64,000 bases of DNA. Source: Candidatus Zixiibacteriota bacterium (lineage in GTDB: Bacteria > Zixibacteria > MSB-5A5 > GN15 > FEB-12). Position 1 is the stretch's first letter. Every line of letters starts with the position of its first letter. The notes beneath the pieces are model-generated. The model had not been told where the DNA came from and searched no databases. It saw nothing but the letters and a program-made list of their open reading frames with translations. This document shows, in pieces, positions 15,997-25,190 of this stretch. The stretch lies in the NCBI GenBank assembly GCA_022571985.1, contig JACZWU010000002.1:186001-250000 (forward strand), in the 5' to 3' direction. A program made the translations under genes and the position numbers.

Positions 15997-16680
15997 ATGA
16001 TCAAAGAAAATCAGCGCATTAGAGTTGCTGCGTTTATCGACGGCTTTAATGTTTATTACTTGCTAAATAAACCTAATCTAAGAAAATACAAATGGCTAAA
16101 CTATAGTTCTTTGGCAGCTCGTTTCCTGCCTCGAGGGGGAGAGCTAGTATCAGTACAATACTTTACCGCAAAGGCGACCTGGGATGAAAGGAAAGCTCGA
16201 AGGCATGATCTATACATGCGTGCGTTGAGGCACTTTGGGGTAGAATGTGTCGTAGGTCGATTTAAGAAACTTAAGAAAAAAGTTGTCATTTATAACGAAG
16301 CAAGCTGGAAAAGCTATACAACAGTAGACGGTAAAATAACGGGCTCTCTCTTTTATGGGTATACTTTTGAGGAGAAAAAAACCGATGTAAACATTGCTAG
16401 TGAAATGATCACCAAAGCCGCAACTAATGCTTGTGATTATCTATTGCTAGTGTCTGGAGATACTGATTTTGAGCCAGCCATAAAAATTGTCCAAGAAGTA
16501 TTTAAAAAATCGATAATCGTGGCTGTGCCTAACAAAAGGATTTCAGGATCAATTAAGGCAATAGTTCCAAAGGGCAATTGTGTTTCAATCAGAGAAAAGG
16601 ACTTTGCGGGTTCACTTTTGCCGAGCAGTATAAAATTGAGCAATGGACTAACAATAGAATGTCCACAAGAGTGGCGTTAG
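15997..16680 (+). CDS. NYN-domain (LabA/DUF88-like) putative ribonuclease
   Basis: 227 residues. The PIN-like NYN fold shows its acidic residues: AAFIDGFNVYYLL near residue 10, KKTDVNIASEMITKA near 128 and YLLLVSGDTDFEPAI near 150, the last with the D-x-D pair. NYN proteins are metal-dependent RNases or tRNA/rRNA-processing-like enzymes, and some sit in defence or mobile regions. Here the gene is isolated, AT-richer than its neighbours and flanked by a long empty region, which is compatible with transfer. The ATG at 15997 has only a weak ribosome-binding site. About 40 C-terminal residues lie outside the core domain. Confidence 0.85.
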   Translation: MIKENQRIRVAAFIDGFNVYYLLNKPNLRKYKWLNYSSLAARFLPRGGELVSVQYFTAKATWDERKARRHDLYMRALRHFGVECVVGRFKKLKKKVVIYNEASWKSYTTVDGKITGSLFYGYTFEEKKTDVNIASEMITKAATNACDYLLLVSGDTDFEPAIKIVQEVFKKSIIVAVPNKRISGSIKAIVPKGNCVSIREKDFAGSLLPSSIKLSNGLTIECPQEWR

Positions 16681-16833
16681 ATTATATTAGCTTCAATCGC
16701 AATGTCAGAATTCAACTTGGTATAGGCAGACCACTCCTGAGCAAGCTCGCGAGGGTACTGCCCTACATAATTTATAACAACTATTCATAAAGGGCAGATG
16801 GGGACATCTGCCGCCCACTCAATTATTCTATTC

Positions 16834-18567
16834 TCAATCGGCCATAGAAATTGTCACGCCCCAGTTCATCTGGTCGCGCGGGGGTGAAGCGTTCCAGCGT
16901 CCAAATGAATGTGAGCCATCGGACTCATAAACAACTTCGTACTCTCCCGGTCCAAGTTTGATATCATCTCTGATCATTCTGTTTTTATTAGCGCCGCCGG
17001 CATGGTCGGACCTGCGGTAGCGCATCTCCCAGACATCGCGGCCGGATTCTAAATCTACAATATAAGCGTAGTCATACATATTACCGCTCTGGCCTTCGCC
17101 GAGTGCATAAATACTTATTCTTGTCTTTTTATCCAAGCTGAAGCGAACCCGCCGGCGTTCGCTGTTACCAACCCGGGTGATTCTGGCTAAGATATTGGTG
17201 TTGTCGGCCAGTTCTCTTTCACTGACAAGTTTAATACTGCCGGTTTTGCCGACTGCATAAATAGACAGGCCATACTGGTCGGGTTCAAAGGGGGCCGAGG
17301 AATTCCAGTTGCGAAAGGCATGAGAGTCGTCGGTGAGGTAATAGGCGGTGTAGGTGCCGGCCGAAAGGGTTATGATATCATCGAACATTCTATTTTTGCT
17401 GGCGCCTCCGGCATGCTCGGTATTGCGGTAAGTCATTTCCCAGACAACCTTACCGGTGGCTACGTCAACTATTGTTCCGTAATCTGCGAATTCCCGGCGG
17501 CTATTTGACATCTCTCCGATAGCATAAATATGAAGTTTGGTTTTTGATTTAATCTCAAACGATTGCTCCTGGAAATCGTTGTTGCGGGCTCTGGCCAGTT
17601 CTATAACAGCATCACCGCGCCCCGGAACTTCGATTATTGAAAACGAAGATTTATCAAATCCCTGGCCGGGCAGAATTGTTATTCCCCAGTTGATGGGATC
17701 GTAGGGAGGGCTGGCATTAAATTCCTCATAAGAATGAGAGCCGTCGGTCACAACATATAAAACATACTTTCCTTTTTCGAACTTTACTTCGTCGTTAAAC
17801 AGCTGGTTTTTTTCAGAGCCGCCGGCATAATCGGCGTCCCATTTATCAATTTCCCAGACTCTTTCACGCGTCTCCATATTTATAATCCAGGCGTGGTCTA
17901 CGGGAACTTCATTTCTGCCGGGCTGCTCTATTAAACAGTAAATCTTGAGTTTTCCGGACTGGCTGAGCTGGAATCCGGTTTTGATAAATTCAGAGTCACC
18001 CAGCTGAGTATGCTTTATGAGTGCATCGGCATGGCCGCCGTCAATTTCGAACCGTTCAATGTCCGCGGCTTGTAATTCGTCTGAAGTCAGCTTTACATAA
18101 CATTCTCTGATATCACGTTTGCGCAGCCGGCGATCATCATCGTCATCAAATAAGTTAGAGAGCTCATAAAGAAAGTCACCGTTGAAGCTGTTCCAGCCCC
18201 AATACTCACGCTTTCGGACTGAATAATAAAGCTCGTAGCTGCCGGCTTTTAAATATTCTACAGTGTTCTTTTTTCTCAAGAGGCTGTTTTTCTTAAATCT
18301 GTTGGTGCGCCGACTTTCCAGCTCCCAGACAAGTTCACGAGTGTCTGAGTCAATTATCCAGGCGTAAGCCAGCATCGAGCGATTGTTTGGCGCCTTGATA
18401 GCGACAATGTCAATATCAATATCCGCACCTTTTTTAAGGGTAAAGCCGACAGATTCGAGATCTCCGGAGCGGAGATTTTTTATTTCGGCAACAGTCAGGC
18501 CCAGAACTGAAGAACCCAGAAACAGGCTGGTTATAGCGGTTAAGAGTGAAATTTTTAAGGATTTCAT
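16834..18567 (-). CDS. Secreted protein with four tandem beta-rich repeats, function unknown
   Basis: 577 residues with a signal peptide (LLTAITSLFLGSSVLGLT). The rest is four repeats of about 125 residues. Copies 2-4 share strands ending in IYAIGE, then IVDLESGRDVWEM, a loop HAGGASKNRM, GTYTAYYLTDDSHAF and the signature WNASPP-D-x2-NWGI. Copy 1 is the most divergent: it keeps AWIIDSDTRELVWEL but has lost the AGG loop. The repeats look like beta-sandwich domains. I do not recognise a named family. It is transcribed alone, converging on the NYN gene. Confidence 0.75.
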   Translation of the reverse strand: MKSLKISLLTAITSLFLGSSVLGLTVAEIKNLRSGDLESVGFTLKKGADIDIDIVAIKAPNNRSMLAYAWIIDSDTRELVWELESRRTNRFKKNSLLRKKNTVEYLKAGSYELYYSVRKREYWGWNSFNGDFLYELSNLFDDDDDRRLRKRDIRECYVKLTSDELQAADIERFEIDGGHADALIKHTQLGDSEFIKTGFQLSQSGKLKIYCLIEQPGRNEVPVDHAWIINMETRERVWEIDKWDADYAGGSEKNQLFNDEVKFEKGKYVLYVVTDGSHSYEEFNASPPYDPINWGITILPGQGFDKSSFSIIEVPGRGDAVIELARARNNDFQEQSFEIKSKTKLHIYAIGEMSNSRREFADYGTIVDVATGKVVWEMTYRNTEHAGGASKNRMFDDIITLSAGTYTAYYLTDDSHAFRNWNSSAPFEPDQYGLSIYAVGKTGSIKLVSERELADNTNILARITRVGNSERRRVRFSLDKKTRISIYALGEGQSGNMYDYAYIVDLESGRDVWEMRYRRSDHAGGANKNRMIRDDIKLGPGEYEVVYESDGSHSFGRWNASPPRDQMNWGVTISMAD

Positions 18568-18657
18568 AGTTTTTTTCCCATCATGTTAATTTTTTGTCTA
18601 TAAATGATACTACGGGAGAGAAGAGGGGATGTTTCAGCAAATCCAGGAAATGGTTGA

Positions 18658-18837
18658 GCGCTGGCCGAATCTGGACTTTCGACCGCTGAAGTTCTAAGCG
18701 AGCTTTACTCAAAAAGAGAATTCTGGATTTCTGATACAAGACTTAAGAACAAAATCCCTGTCCTGAGAGCCTGTATTAGCTCATTTGGGACAGACGAAAA
18801 TGCGGTTAGAGCACTGGAAAGCACTTCCGGAACTTAA
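18658..18837 (+). pseudogene. C-terminal remnant of a PLP-dependent (group II-like) decarboxylase
   Basis: A 59-codon open stretch without a start codon, ending at TAA 18835-18837. It contains VLSELYSKREFWISDTRL, then KNKIPVLRACISSFGTDENA, which resembles the last strands of aromatic-L-amino-acid/glutamate-type decarboxylases (pattern S-T-x-L-x-G-x-x-x-LRACI-x-x-x-T-x-E). The upstream frame is closed by TGA 18655-18657. This looks like the end of a deleted gene. The resemblance is from memory and short. Confidence 0.45.
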
Positions 18838-19086
18838 ACCGTACTTATTATCCAGCCTTTTCTGGCCTGGATGTCTTTGGCCAGCTCGAACTATCAGCTT
18901 GTAAGAAACTGGATTTATAAGTAACTTATAAGTCTATAGGGAATGCCCATAAGCTAAAGACTAACATTTTGAAGAGTCTAAAATAAGCAGCCAATAATAT
19001 GTAAATTGGTCGGTCCACAATACGATTATGGATATTTGGATTTTATTATTAGTTTCAACCAACCTAATCTCAGCTAAAGTGTACTT
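18838..19086. other. Intergenic region upstream of the second ECF sigma gene
   Basis: About 250 nt with no gene. It contains a perfect 10-bp palindrome ACTTATAAGT next to a second ATAAGT copy around 18920-18935, which might be regulatory. The promoter of the sigma gene should lie here, but no consensus could be fixed. Confidence 0.35.
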
Positions 19087-19635
19087 GTGGTAGATATAGC
19101 AGATAGTAAACTTGTAGATCGTTGTTTAAACGGTGAAAAGGAGGCTTTTGGGGCATTGGTAGAAAAATACCAGAAGCCCATATTTAACGCGGCTCTTAGA
19201 GTTGTAGCGGATTGGGACTTGGCCAAGGATGTAACACAGAACGTATTTATTAAAGCTTACGAGAAGTTACACACCTATGATAGTCAGTTTAAGTTTTTTA
19301 GCTGGATCTACCGCATGGCCATAAACGAAGCTATTAACTCGCTCAGACAGCAGAGAGGCAAAGTAAATTTCGAGGATTGTGAAATTGAGGCCAAAGGGAA
19401 TCCGGAGGAAACGTTTCACAACAGGCAGGTGGAGAAAGTCGTAGAAAATGCGGTAGGTAATCTTCCTCTGGATTTCCGCCTGGTAACAGTTTTGTACTAT
19501 TTCGCGAACCTGCCCTATGAAGAAATAAGTTATGTATTGGATATTCCTGAAAGCAGAGTTAAATCCAGGCTCTATTCCGCCCGTCAGTTGCTTTGCCAGG
19601 AGGTTTCCTTAAAGGAGTTAACTGGTAATGATTGA
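19087..19635 (+). CDS. ECF-family RNA polymerase sigma factor
   Basis: 182 residues from a GTG at 19087. Region 2 (about 10-85) has EAFGALVEKYQKPIFNAALR, DLAKDVTQNVFIKAYEKL and FFSWIYRMAINEAINSLR. Region 4 (about 120-175) has LPLDFRLVTVLYYFANLPYEEISYVLDIPESRVKSRLYSAR. The layout and length match RpoE-type ECF factors. It overlaps the following putative anti-sigma gene by 8 nt with the same ATGATTGA junction as the first sigma pair. No Shine-Dalgarno sequence is obvious before the GTG, so the exact start is uncertain by a few codons. Confidence 0.9.
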   Translation: MVDIADSKLVDRCLNGEKEAFGALVEKYQKPIFNAALRVVADWDLAKDVTQNVFIKAYEKLHTYDSQFKFFSWIYRMAINEAINSLRQQRGKVNFEDCEIEAKGNPEETFHNRQVEKVVENAVGNLPLDFRLVTVLYYFANLPYEEISYVLDIPESRVKSRLYSARQLLCQEVSLKELTGND

Positions 19636-20401
19636 TAAAAGAATTGTTGAACTAATAAATTGCGACCTCGACAGTACCATTTCCAGAAACGAAAAAGATG
19701 AACTTACCAACGCTCTAAAGATAAACGCTGAAGCCAAAGAATTGTATTTAAAAATGACAAGTCTGACAGAGGGACTAAAGGCGGTAAAAGCTGTTGAGCC
19801 TCCGGTTGAGCTCAAAGAAAATATAATGCAGATGCTGCCGGATGTCCGGGTTAGGACATTTAAGAAGCCTGGCATAATTGAATCAATCAGTAGCTACTTT
19901 GAGGAAGTGCCAAAATTCCAGCTGGCCGGTTCATTTTCGTTCGGATTTGCTGCAGCCCTGGTGCTTATGATGCTTATAATTAGTCCAGAGAGAGGTGATT
20001 TGGTTTCGCCCAACGCCACTATGGGGTCGATCGCTTTGAATGAAACAGAAGGGGAGTTTATAGAGATTGCCTCCGTAGAGGTTCAGATTAATGATAATTC
20101 GATTTCAATCTCTTCCAGCCGGTCCGGCTCTAAGATAAAATTAGTATTGGGCTTAAAAGAAGTCCCCTCAGATGAAATAAGAATCAAAGCGGGCAATGAA
20201 ACATTAGGCTTTATTTCATTTGAGCGACTATCTGGCTCGGCGGCCACATTTGAAAGCGCAGATAACTATGTTGAAATTAAGACAATTTCCTCAGGAGAGT
20301 GGAAAGTTATGTTTGAAGAGCAGTCCGGTAATAATAGAGAAATGATAGTATATATTGAAAATAACGGTTCATTAATTTCAGAAAATATTGCTATTAAATA
20401 G
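19628..20401 (+). CDS. Putative membrane-anchored anti-sigma factor
   Basis: 257 residues, overlapping the sigma gene stop. The N-terminal 75 residues form a helical cytoplasmic domain (RIVELINCDLDSTISRNEKD...) with the general shape of anti-sigma domains but without the zinc Cys/His set. A single transmembrane helix lies at about 98-119 (LAGSFSFGFAAALVLMMLII). The remaining 135 residues are extracytoplasmic and beta-rich (VEVQINDNSISISSS...). Position and topology make it the regulator of the preceding sigma factor; no sequence family is claimed. Confidence 0.7.
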   Translation: MIDKRIVELINCDLDSTISRNEKDELTNALKINAEAKELYLKMTSLTEGLKAVKAVEPPVELKENIMQMLPDVRVRTFKKPGIIESISSYFEEVPKFQLAGSFSFGFAAALVLMMLIISPERGDLVSPNATMGSIALNETEGEFIEIASVEVQINDNSISISSSRSGSKIKLVLGLKEVPSDEIRIKAGNETLGFISFERLSGSAATFESADNYVEIKTISSGEWKVMFEEQSGNNREMIVYIENNGSLISENIAIK

Positions 20402-20428
20402 CTTCAATAGGGCTAAAGAAATGAAACT

Positions 20429-20456
20429 TTGACAAACTTTTAATAACGAATATTGT
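20429..20456 (+). promoter_or_regulatory. Housekeeping-type promoter of the repeat-protein gene
   Basis: TTGACA at 20429-20434, a 16-nt spacer and TATTGT at 20451-20456. It lies just after the anti-sigma stop, so the repeat-protein gene may be expressed separately from the sigma operon. The ribosome-binding site GGGAGG lies just before ATG 20532. Confidence 0.5.
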
Positions 20457-20531
20457 ATTTTTAGTAAAGAGACAATGCTAAGTAAACAAATAGAAAGTAA
20501 TTTAACCCCGAAAGTGAATGGGAGGTAAACC

Positions 20532-22058
20532 ATGTCTTTCACATCAAATCAAAGTAACGGAATCGGAAAAGCGGGTTGGACCATTATAGGATCGCTGGCG
20601 ATAGTCGCATTAATCGCCGGTGTCTACTATTACGGTGCCTACCCTCCAAGCGCTGACTCCACCGGCGCCATCGGCGCGGCCAAGAAGTATCAGGCCGAAC
20701 AGATCACCGACGCCGATGTCAAGCTTGATAACCCGGAGCTTCAGGCGCTGCTGCAGGATGACAAAATCCTGGCGCTTTTAGAAGACAAAGAATTTCAGGA
20801 AGCCATGCAGGATGAGAATTTCCGTGCTATCCTGGCAGATGACGGCCTAAGGCGCGCACTATCATCTCATGATGTTGTAGACGCCATGGCCGATGACGCC
20901 TTTAGACAGTTTATAGCTGACCCGGCCATGGCCAGATTGTTCAAAGTTGAACAATTTAGGACAATAGTGAACGATGACGCCTTAAGGCAGTTATTGGCTG
21001 ACCCGGCAGTGGCCAGATTGTTCAAAGTTGAACAGTTTAGAACTATCATGGGCGATGACGCCTTAAGACAGCTCTTGGCTGACCCGGCAGTGGCCAGATT
21101 GTTTAAAGTTGAACAGTTTAGAACTATCATGGGCGATGAGGCCTTAAGACAGCTTTTGGCTGACCCGGCAGTGGCCAGACTGTTCAAAGTTGAACAGTTT
21201 AGAACTATTATTGGCGATGAGGCCTTGAGACAGTTTATAGCTGACCCGGCGGTGGCCAGATTGTTTAAAGTTGAACAGTTTAGAACTATCATGGGCGATG
21301 ATGTCTTAAGACAGTTCTTGGCTGACCCGGCAGTGGCCAGATTGTTCAAAGTTGAACAGTTCAGGACCATAATGGCGGATGATGTCCTTAGGAATTATTT
21401 GGTCAACGAGGAAAATTCCAGATTATTCAAAGTTGAAAAGTTCCGGACAATAATAACGGATGACGTTCTTAGGAATTATTTGGTCAGCGCGGAAATGTCC
21501 AGATTGTTCAAGGTTGAACAGTTCAGAACAATCTTGGGGGATGACGTTCTCAGGAATTATTTGGTGAGCGCTGAAATGTCCAGATTGTTCAAGGTTGAAC
21601 AATTCCGGACAATACTAGCGGATGACGTCCTTAGGAATTATTTGTTAAACTATGACATGACCAGATTGTTCAAGGTTGAACAGTTCCGGACAATACTGGC
21701 GGATGACGTCCTTAGGAATTATTTGTTAAACTATGACATGACCAGATTGTTCAAGGTTGAACAGTTCAGGACAATACTGGCGGATGACGTTCTTAGGAAT
21801 TATTTGTTAAACTATGACATGACCAGATTGTTTAAGGTTGAACAGTTCAGGACAATAGTAGCTACTGATGCCTTTAGGCAATTTATAGCTGATCCGGCGA
21901 TGTCGAGATTGTTCAAAGTGGAGCAGTTTAGAGCTATCTTAGGCAGCCCTGCACTCGAGAGAGCTGCCAATACCGAAGTATTTCACAAGGCATTAGCCAG
22001 TGACCAGTTCCGTACCGCCGCTATGAGTGGCGATCTGGCCAGAGCTTATACAGAATAG
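20532..22058 (+). CDS. Membrane-anchored helical tandem-repeat protein (27-residue units)
   Basis: 508 residues. An N-terminal membrane helix (about 15-35, WTIIGSLAIVALIAGVYYYG) is followed by 13 units of 27 residues built on ARLFKVEQFRTI and DDALRQLLADPAV (about residues 134-484). Each unit itself splits into three 9-residue pieces of shared pattern (xxx-h-R-x-h-h-x), and the same 9-residue rhythm runs back through the N-terminal segment (KEFQEAMQD, ENFRAILAD). The solenoid would be almost all short helices exposed in the periplasm. No enzyme motif is present. It follows the second sigma/anti-sigma pair. The start ATG has a strong GGGAGG. Confidence 0.8.
   Translation: MSFTSNQSNGIGKAGWTIIGSLAIVALIAGVYYYGAYPPSADSTGAIGAAKKYQAEQITDADVKLDNPELQALLQDDKILALLEDKEFQEAMQDENFRAILADDGLRRALSSHDVVDAMADDAFRQFIADPAMARLFKVEQFRTIVNDDALRQLLADPAVARLFKVEQFRTIMGDDALRQLLADPAVARLFKVEQFRTIMGDEALRQLLADPAVARLFKVEQFRTIIGDEALRQFIADPAVARLFKVEQFRTIMGDDVLRQFLADPAVARLFKVEQFRTIMADDVLRNYLVNEENSRLFKVEKFRTIITDDVLRNYLVSAEMSRLFKVEQFRTILGDDVLRNYLVSAEMSRLFKVEQFRTILADDVLRNYLLNYDMTRLFKVEQFRTILADDVLRNYLLNYDMTRLFKVEQFRTILADDVLRNYLLNYDMTRLFKVEQFRTIVATDAFRQFIADPAMSRLFKVEQFRAILGSPALERAANTEVFHKALASDQFRTAAMSGDLARAYTE
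20931..21983 (+). repeat. Thirteen tandem 81-bp coding repeats
   Basis: In-frame 81-bp units beginning GCC AGA TTG TTC. Units 1-5 form one subfamily (RQLLADPAV), units 6-11 another (RNYLxxxxM), and units 12-13 return to the first type. Units 9-11 are nearly identical at DNA level, which shows recent expansion. The region is prone to copy-number change and to assembly collapse. Confidence 0.95.
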
Positions 22059-22086
22059 AATTCCACATTCCGCCTGTCATTCGGAA

Positions 22087-22122
22087 AAGCGGAGAAGTTG
22101 CCAGTTGGTGACTTCTCCGCTT
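22087..22122 (+). terminator. Strong hairpin, probable terminator
   Basis: AAGCGGAGAAGT (22087-22098) pairs with ACTTCTCCGCTT (22111-22122), a 12-bp perfect stem 28 nt after the repeat-protein stop. The following TGTAGTTT is only partly T-rich, so termination is likely but not certain. Confidence 0.65.
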
Positions 22123-22244
22123 GTAGTTTAATCGATAATTCGCAGTCTTTCCTAAAGTCTGAGGTTTACAGTTTGATTACCATTTGCTATACTCCAAGTA
22201 TTCAGATAAGTGCTATAATTAATTCATAGTCATAGGGGAAGTTT

Positions 22245-25190
22245 ATGCGAGCAAAGATGGCCACATCTCTAATTTTTTTGATAACTGCTGTCATTACATT
22301 ATCTATGGCCGGCACAGCTCATTCACAACTTTATCGTTATGAAACGGACAGGTTGAGACTTCTTTATTTTGGCAAAGCTTATGCCTATTTGATTCCACAT
22401 GTTGTGGCCTGCTACGAAAATGCGCTTAACTATCATCAGGAATTATTTGATTTTGAGCCGTCGGAGAAAATTACGCTTTTTCTTCACGACTTCAATGATT
22501 ACAACAATGCCGGGGCCAGTACGGCTCCGTTCAATAAAATTTCGCTGGCAGTGGCGCCTGCCAGTTATGTTTTCGAAACAACTCCAGCCAACGAAAGAAT
22601 AAACGCCACCATGAACCACGAGCTGGTTCATATTGTAGCCGCCGATAAGCCATCGGGACGGGACAAATTTTTCCGGGCAATATTCTGGGGAAAGGTAAAG
22701 GAGACATCGGATAATCCTCTTACAATTCTGTACAGCTATCTGACAACCCCGCGCCGGTCGGCATCGCGTTGGTACCACGAGGGCATTGCTGTCTTTATGG
22801 AGACCTGGATGGCGGGCGGTTATGGACGTGCTCAGGGACCCTGGGATGAAATGGTTTTTAGAACCAAAGTCCGCGACTCCAGCCGCATTTATGATCTGGT
22901 AGGGCTTGAGTCAGAGGCCAGCAAAGTTGATTTTCAGGTTGGCGCCAATGCTTATCTGTACGGCACCAGATTCATGAGCTACTTAACTTATGAATATGGT
23001 CCTGAAAAGTTAATTGACTGGATCAACCGTTCTCCTGGAAGCAGGGCATATTTTAGCTCTCAGTTTAAGAAAGTATATGAAATCTCCATGGGTGATGCCT
23101 GGCACAACTGGATCGACTGGGAGCATATTTTCCAGGAAAAGAACCTGAATTTTATCAGGGAGTATCCGCTGACAAGTTCACGGCCGCTGGCAAAAAAAGG
23201 GATGGGCTCGGTCTCTCAGGCGTTTTACGACAAAGAAATGGGAGAACTCATTTTAGCTGTAAATTATCCGGGTCAGATTCCGCACATTGCGGCCATCAGT
23301 CTGGATACACAAAAGAGCAGAAAGCTGACAGGTGTTAAAGGGCCGGCTTTATATTTTGTGACTTCAACAGCGTTTGACAAAAATTCCAAGACACTCTTTT
23401 ATACGACTGATAATAACGGCTGGCGGGATATTGTTTCTCTGGATGTGACAAGCGGCAAGAAAAAAATGCTCTTAAAAGATGCCAGAATAGGCGACCTTTC
23501 TTATTGCGCCGCCGATTCATCCCTGTGGGGCGTGCGTCATTCGTTCGGCATTTCCGCTATTGTCAGAATCCCGCATCCCTATGAGAAATGGAATCTGGTC
23601 TATGCCTGGCCGTATGGTTACGATGTCTATGACATAGACATTTCGTCCGATGGCAAGCTATTAACCTCGGGACTGGCAGAGATTAGCGGCAGACAAAGTT
23701 TGATTATGATGGATGTAGATTCTCTCCTGGCAGGAGACACCAGCTATTCAACTCTGTTTGATTTCGGTAATAGTATTGCTGCAAATTTTATTTTCTCCGA
23801 CGACAACAGCTATCTCTATGGTTCATCGTACTATACCGGTGTCTCCAATATATACAGGTATGATCTGGCCAATGATTCGATGGAAGCATTATCAAATTGT
23901 GAAAGCGGATATTTCCGGCCGACACTGTATAAAAAAGATTCCCTAATTGTGCTCGAATATACCGGCGACGGTTTTTTGCCGGTTGTTATCGAAGAAAAAG
24001 TTATAGAAGATATCAACCCGGTAAGTTACCTGGGGCATGAACTATCAGAAATGTATCCGCTGCTTAAAGAGTGGATCCTAAAGCCGCCTTCGGTGGTCGA
24101 TATCGATACAATTAAAGCAGATACTTCAGCATATCACAGTTTCTGGCATATTAGTCTGGCCTCGGCTTACCCGATTATCGAAGGTTACGGAGATTATATT
24201 GCCTGGGGAGCGAGAATAAATTTTCAGTCGCCGGCCAATTTGCACGGCACAAACTTTACTGTGTCCTATACTCCCGACAAATTGCTGGCTGAAAAAGAGC
24301 GATTACATTTAAACTGGAATTATCGCTTTTCGAGCTGGGAAATAAATTTCAATTATAATGGTGCCGACTTTTATGATCTTTTTGGTCCGACCAAAACCAG
24401 TCGTAAAGGAAACTCGCTGGGACTGACTTATACCAAGACGCTGGTTTACGACACACCCAGGAAAATTAACCTAAAATTCTCTCTTAATGGTTTTAATAAT
24501 CTTGAAGTTCTTCCGGATTTTCAGAATGTCTTAGCATCGTTTGATAAATTCTTAGTAGGATCTATCAGCCTCAACTATGACAGAAAAGAAGCCTCATTGG
24601 GAGCCGTTGATTACGAAAAAGGCATCAGCTTTCAGCTGGTTACTTCTCATACCTATGTTTCAGACAAATGGTTTCCACGCGTCTTTGGCAATCTTCATCT
24701 GGGCTTTCCGCTGCCTTTAAACCATTCATCAATCTGGCTCAGGTCTTCGGCTGGCTATGCCGATGGCGACCGCTTCGAGCCTTTCGCAAACTTTTACTTC
24801 GGAGGTTTTGGCAATAATTATGTCGATCATCAAAAGGTCAAACGCTACAGGTCGAATTTGAGTTTTCCGGGTCTGGAGATAAATGAAATCGACGGAAATA
24901 ATTATTTCAAAACATTATTAGAATGGTCTTTGCCGCCTATGCGGTTCCGCAGTCTGGGCTCGCCGTCATTATATGCTTCCTGGCTGAGATTGGCATTTTT
25001 CACCAGTGGTCTTTATACGAATTTCGATAATGCTGCATACGAAAGCAAGGTAGCTAATGTCGGTACCCAGCTTGATCTCAGGTTAAACATGCTGTCGCGA
25101 CTTCCCATAACTGTTTCGATCGGCTATGCCAGAGCTTTTGAAAAAGGTTATAGACCTGCCGAAGAATTCATGGTTTCTGTTAAATTATAG
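22245..25190 (+). CDS. Secreted metallopeptidase (peptidase MA-like) with beta-propeller and outer-membrane barrel
   Basis: 981 residues with a signal peptide (about 1-28). The N-terminal domain carries a zinc motif, NHELVH (His125, Glu126, His129), with WYHEGIAVFME about 60 residues on as the third-ligand helix, the layout of gluzincins of the peptidase MA type. The middle (about 320-580) has TolB/WD-like repeats (LDVTSGKKKMLL, DISSDGKLL). The last 350 residues are alternating strands (WNYRFSSWEINFNYNG, SISLNYDRKEASLG) ending in a typical barrel terminus (EEFMVSVKL). It should anchor in the outer membrane and cleave proteins at the surface or in the periplasm. The stop overlaps the start of the next gene. 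Confidence 0.85.
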   Translation: MRAKMATSLIFLITAVITLSMAGTAHSQLYRYETDRLRLLYFGKAYAYLIPHVVACYENALNYHQELFDFEPSEKITLFLHDFNDYNNAGASTAPFNKISLAVAPASYVFETTPANERINATMNHELVHIVAADKPSGRDKFFRAIFWGKVKETSDNPLTILYSYLTTPRRSASRWYHEGIAVFMETWMAGGYGRAQGPWDEMVFRTKVRDSSRIYDLVGLESEASKVDFQVGANAYLYGTRFMSYLTYEYGPEKLIDWINRSPGSRAYFSSQFKKVYEISMGDAWHNWIDWEHIFQEKNLNFIREYPLTSSRPLAKKGMGSVSQAFYDKEMGELILAVNYPGQIPHIAAISLDTQKSRKLTGVKGPALYFVTSTAFDKNSKTLFYTTDNNGWRDIVSLDVTSGKKKMLLKDARIGDLSYCAADSSLWGVRHSFGISAIVRIPHPYEKWNLVYAWPYGYDVYDIDISSDGKLLTSGLAEISGRQSLIMMDVDSLLAGDTSYSTLFDFGNSIAANFIFSDDNSYLYGSSYYTGVSNIYRYDLANDSMEALSNCESGYFRPTLYKKDSLIVLEYTGDGFLPVVIEEKVIEDINPVSYLGHELSEMYPLLKEWILKPPSVVDIDTIKADTSAYHSFWHISLASAYPIIEGYGDYIAWGARINFQSPANLHGTNFTVSYTPDKLLAEKERLHLNWNYRFSSWEINFNYNGADFYDLFGPTKTSRKGNSLGLTYTKTLVYDTPRKINLKFSLNGFNNLEVLPDFQNVLASFDKFLVGSISLNYDRKEASLGAVDYEKGISFQLVTSHTYVSDKWFPRVFGNLHLGFPLPLNHSSIWLRSSAGYADGDRFEPFANFYFGGFGNNYVDHQKVKRYRSNLSFPGLEINEIDGNNYFKTLLEWSLPPMRFRSLGSPSLYASWLRLAFFTSGLYTNFDNAAYESKVANVGTQLDLRLNMLSRLPITVSIGYARAFEKGYRPAEEFMVSVKL

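Noticed and set aside
20867-21370. 167-codon antisense frame in the repeat array
   Set aside because: Periodic by-product of the 81-bp repeats, with no start signal.
20931-21983. Tandem repeats as a CRISPR array
   Set aside because: Units are contiguous, in frame and translated, with no spacers.
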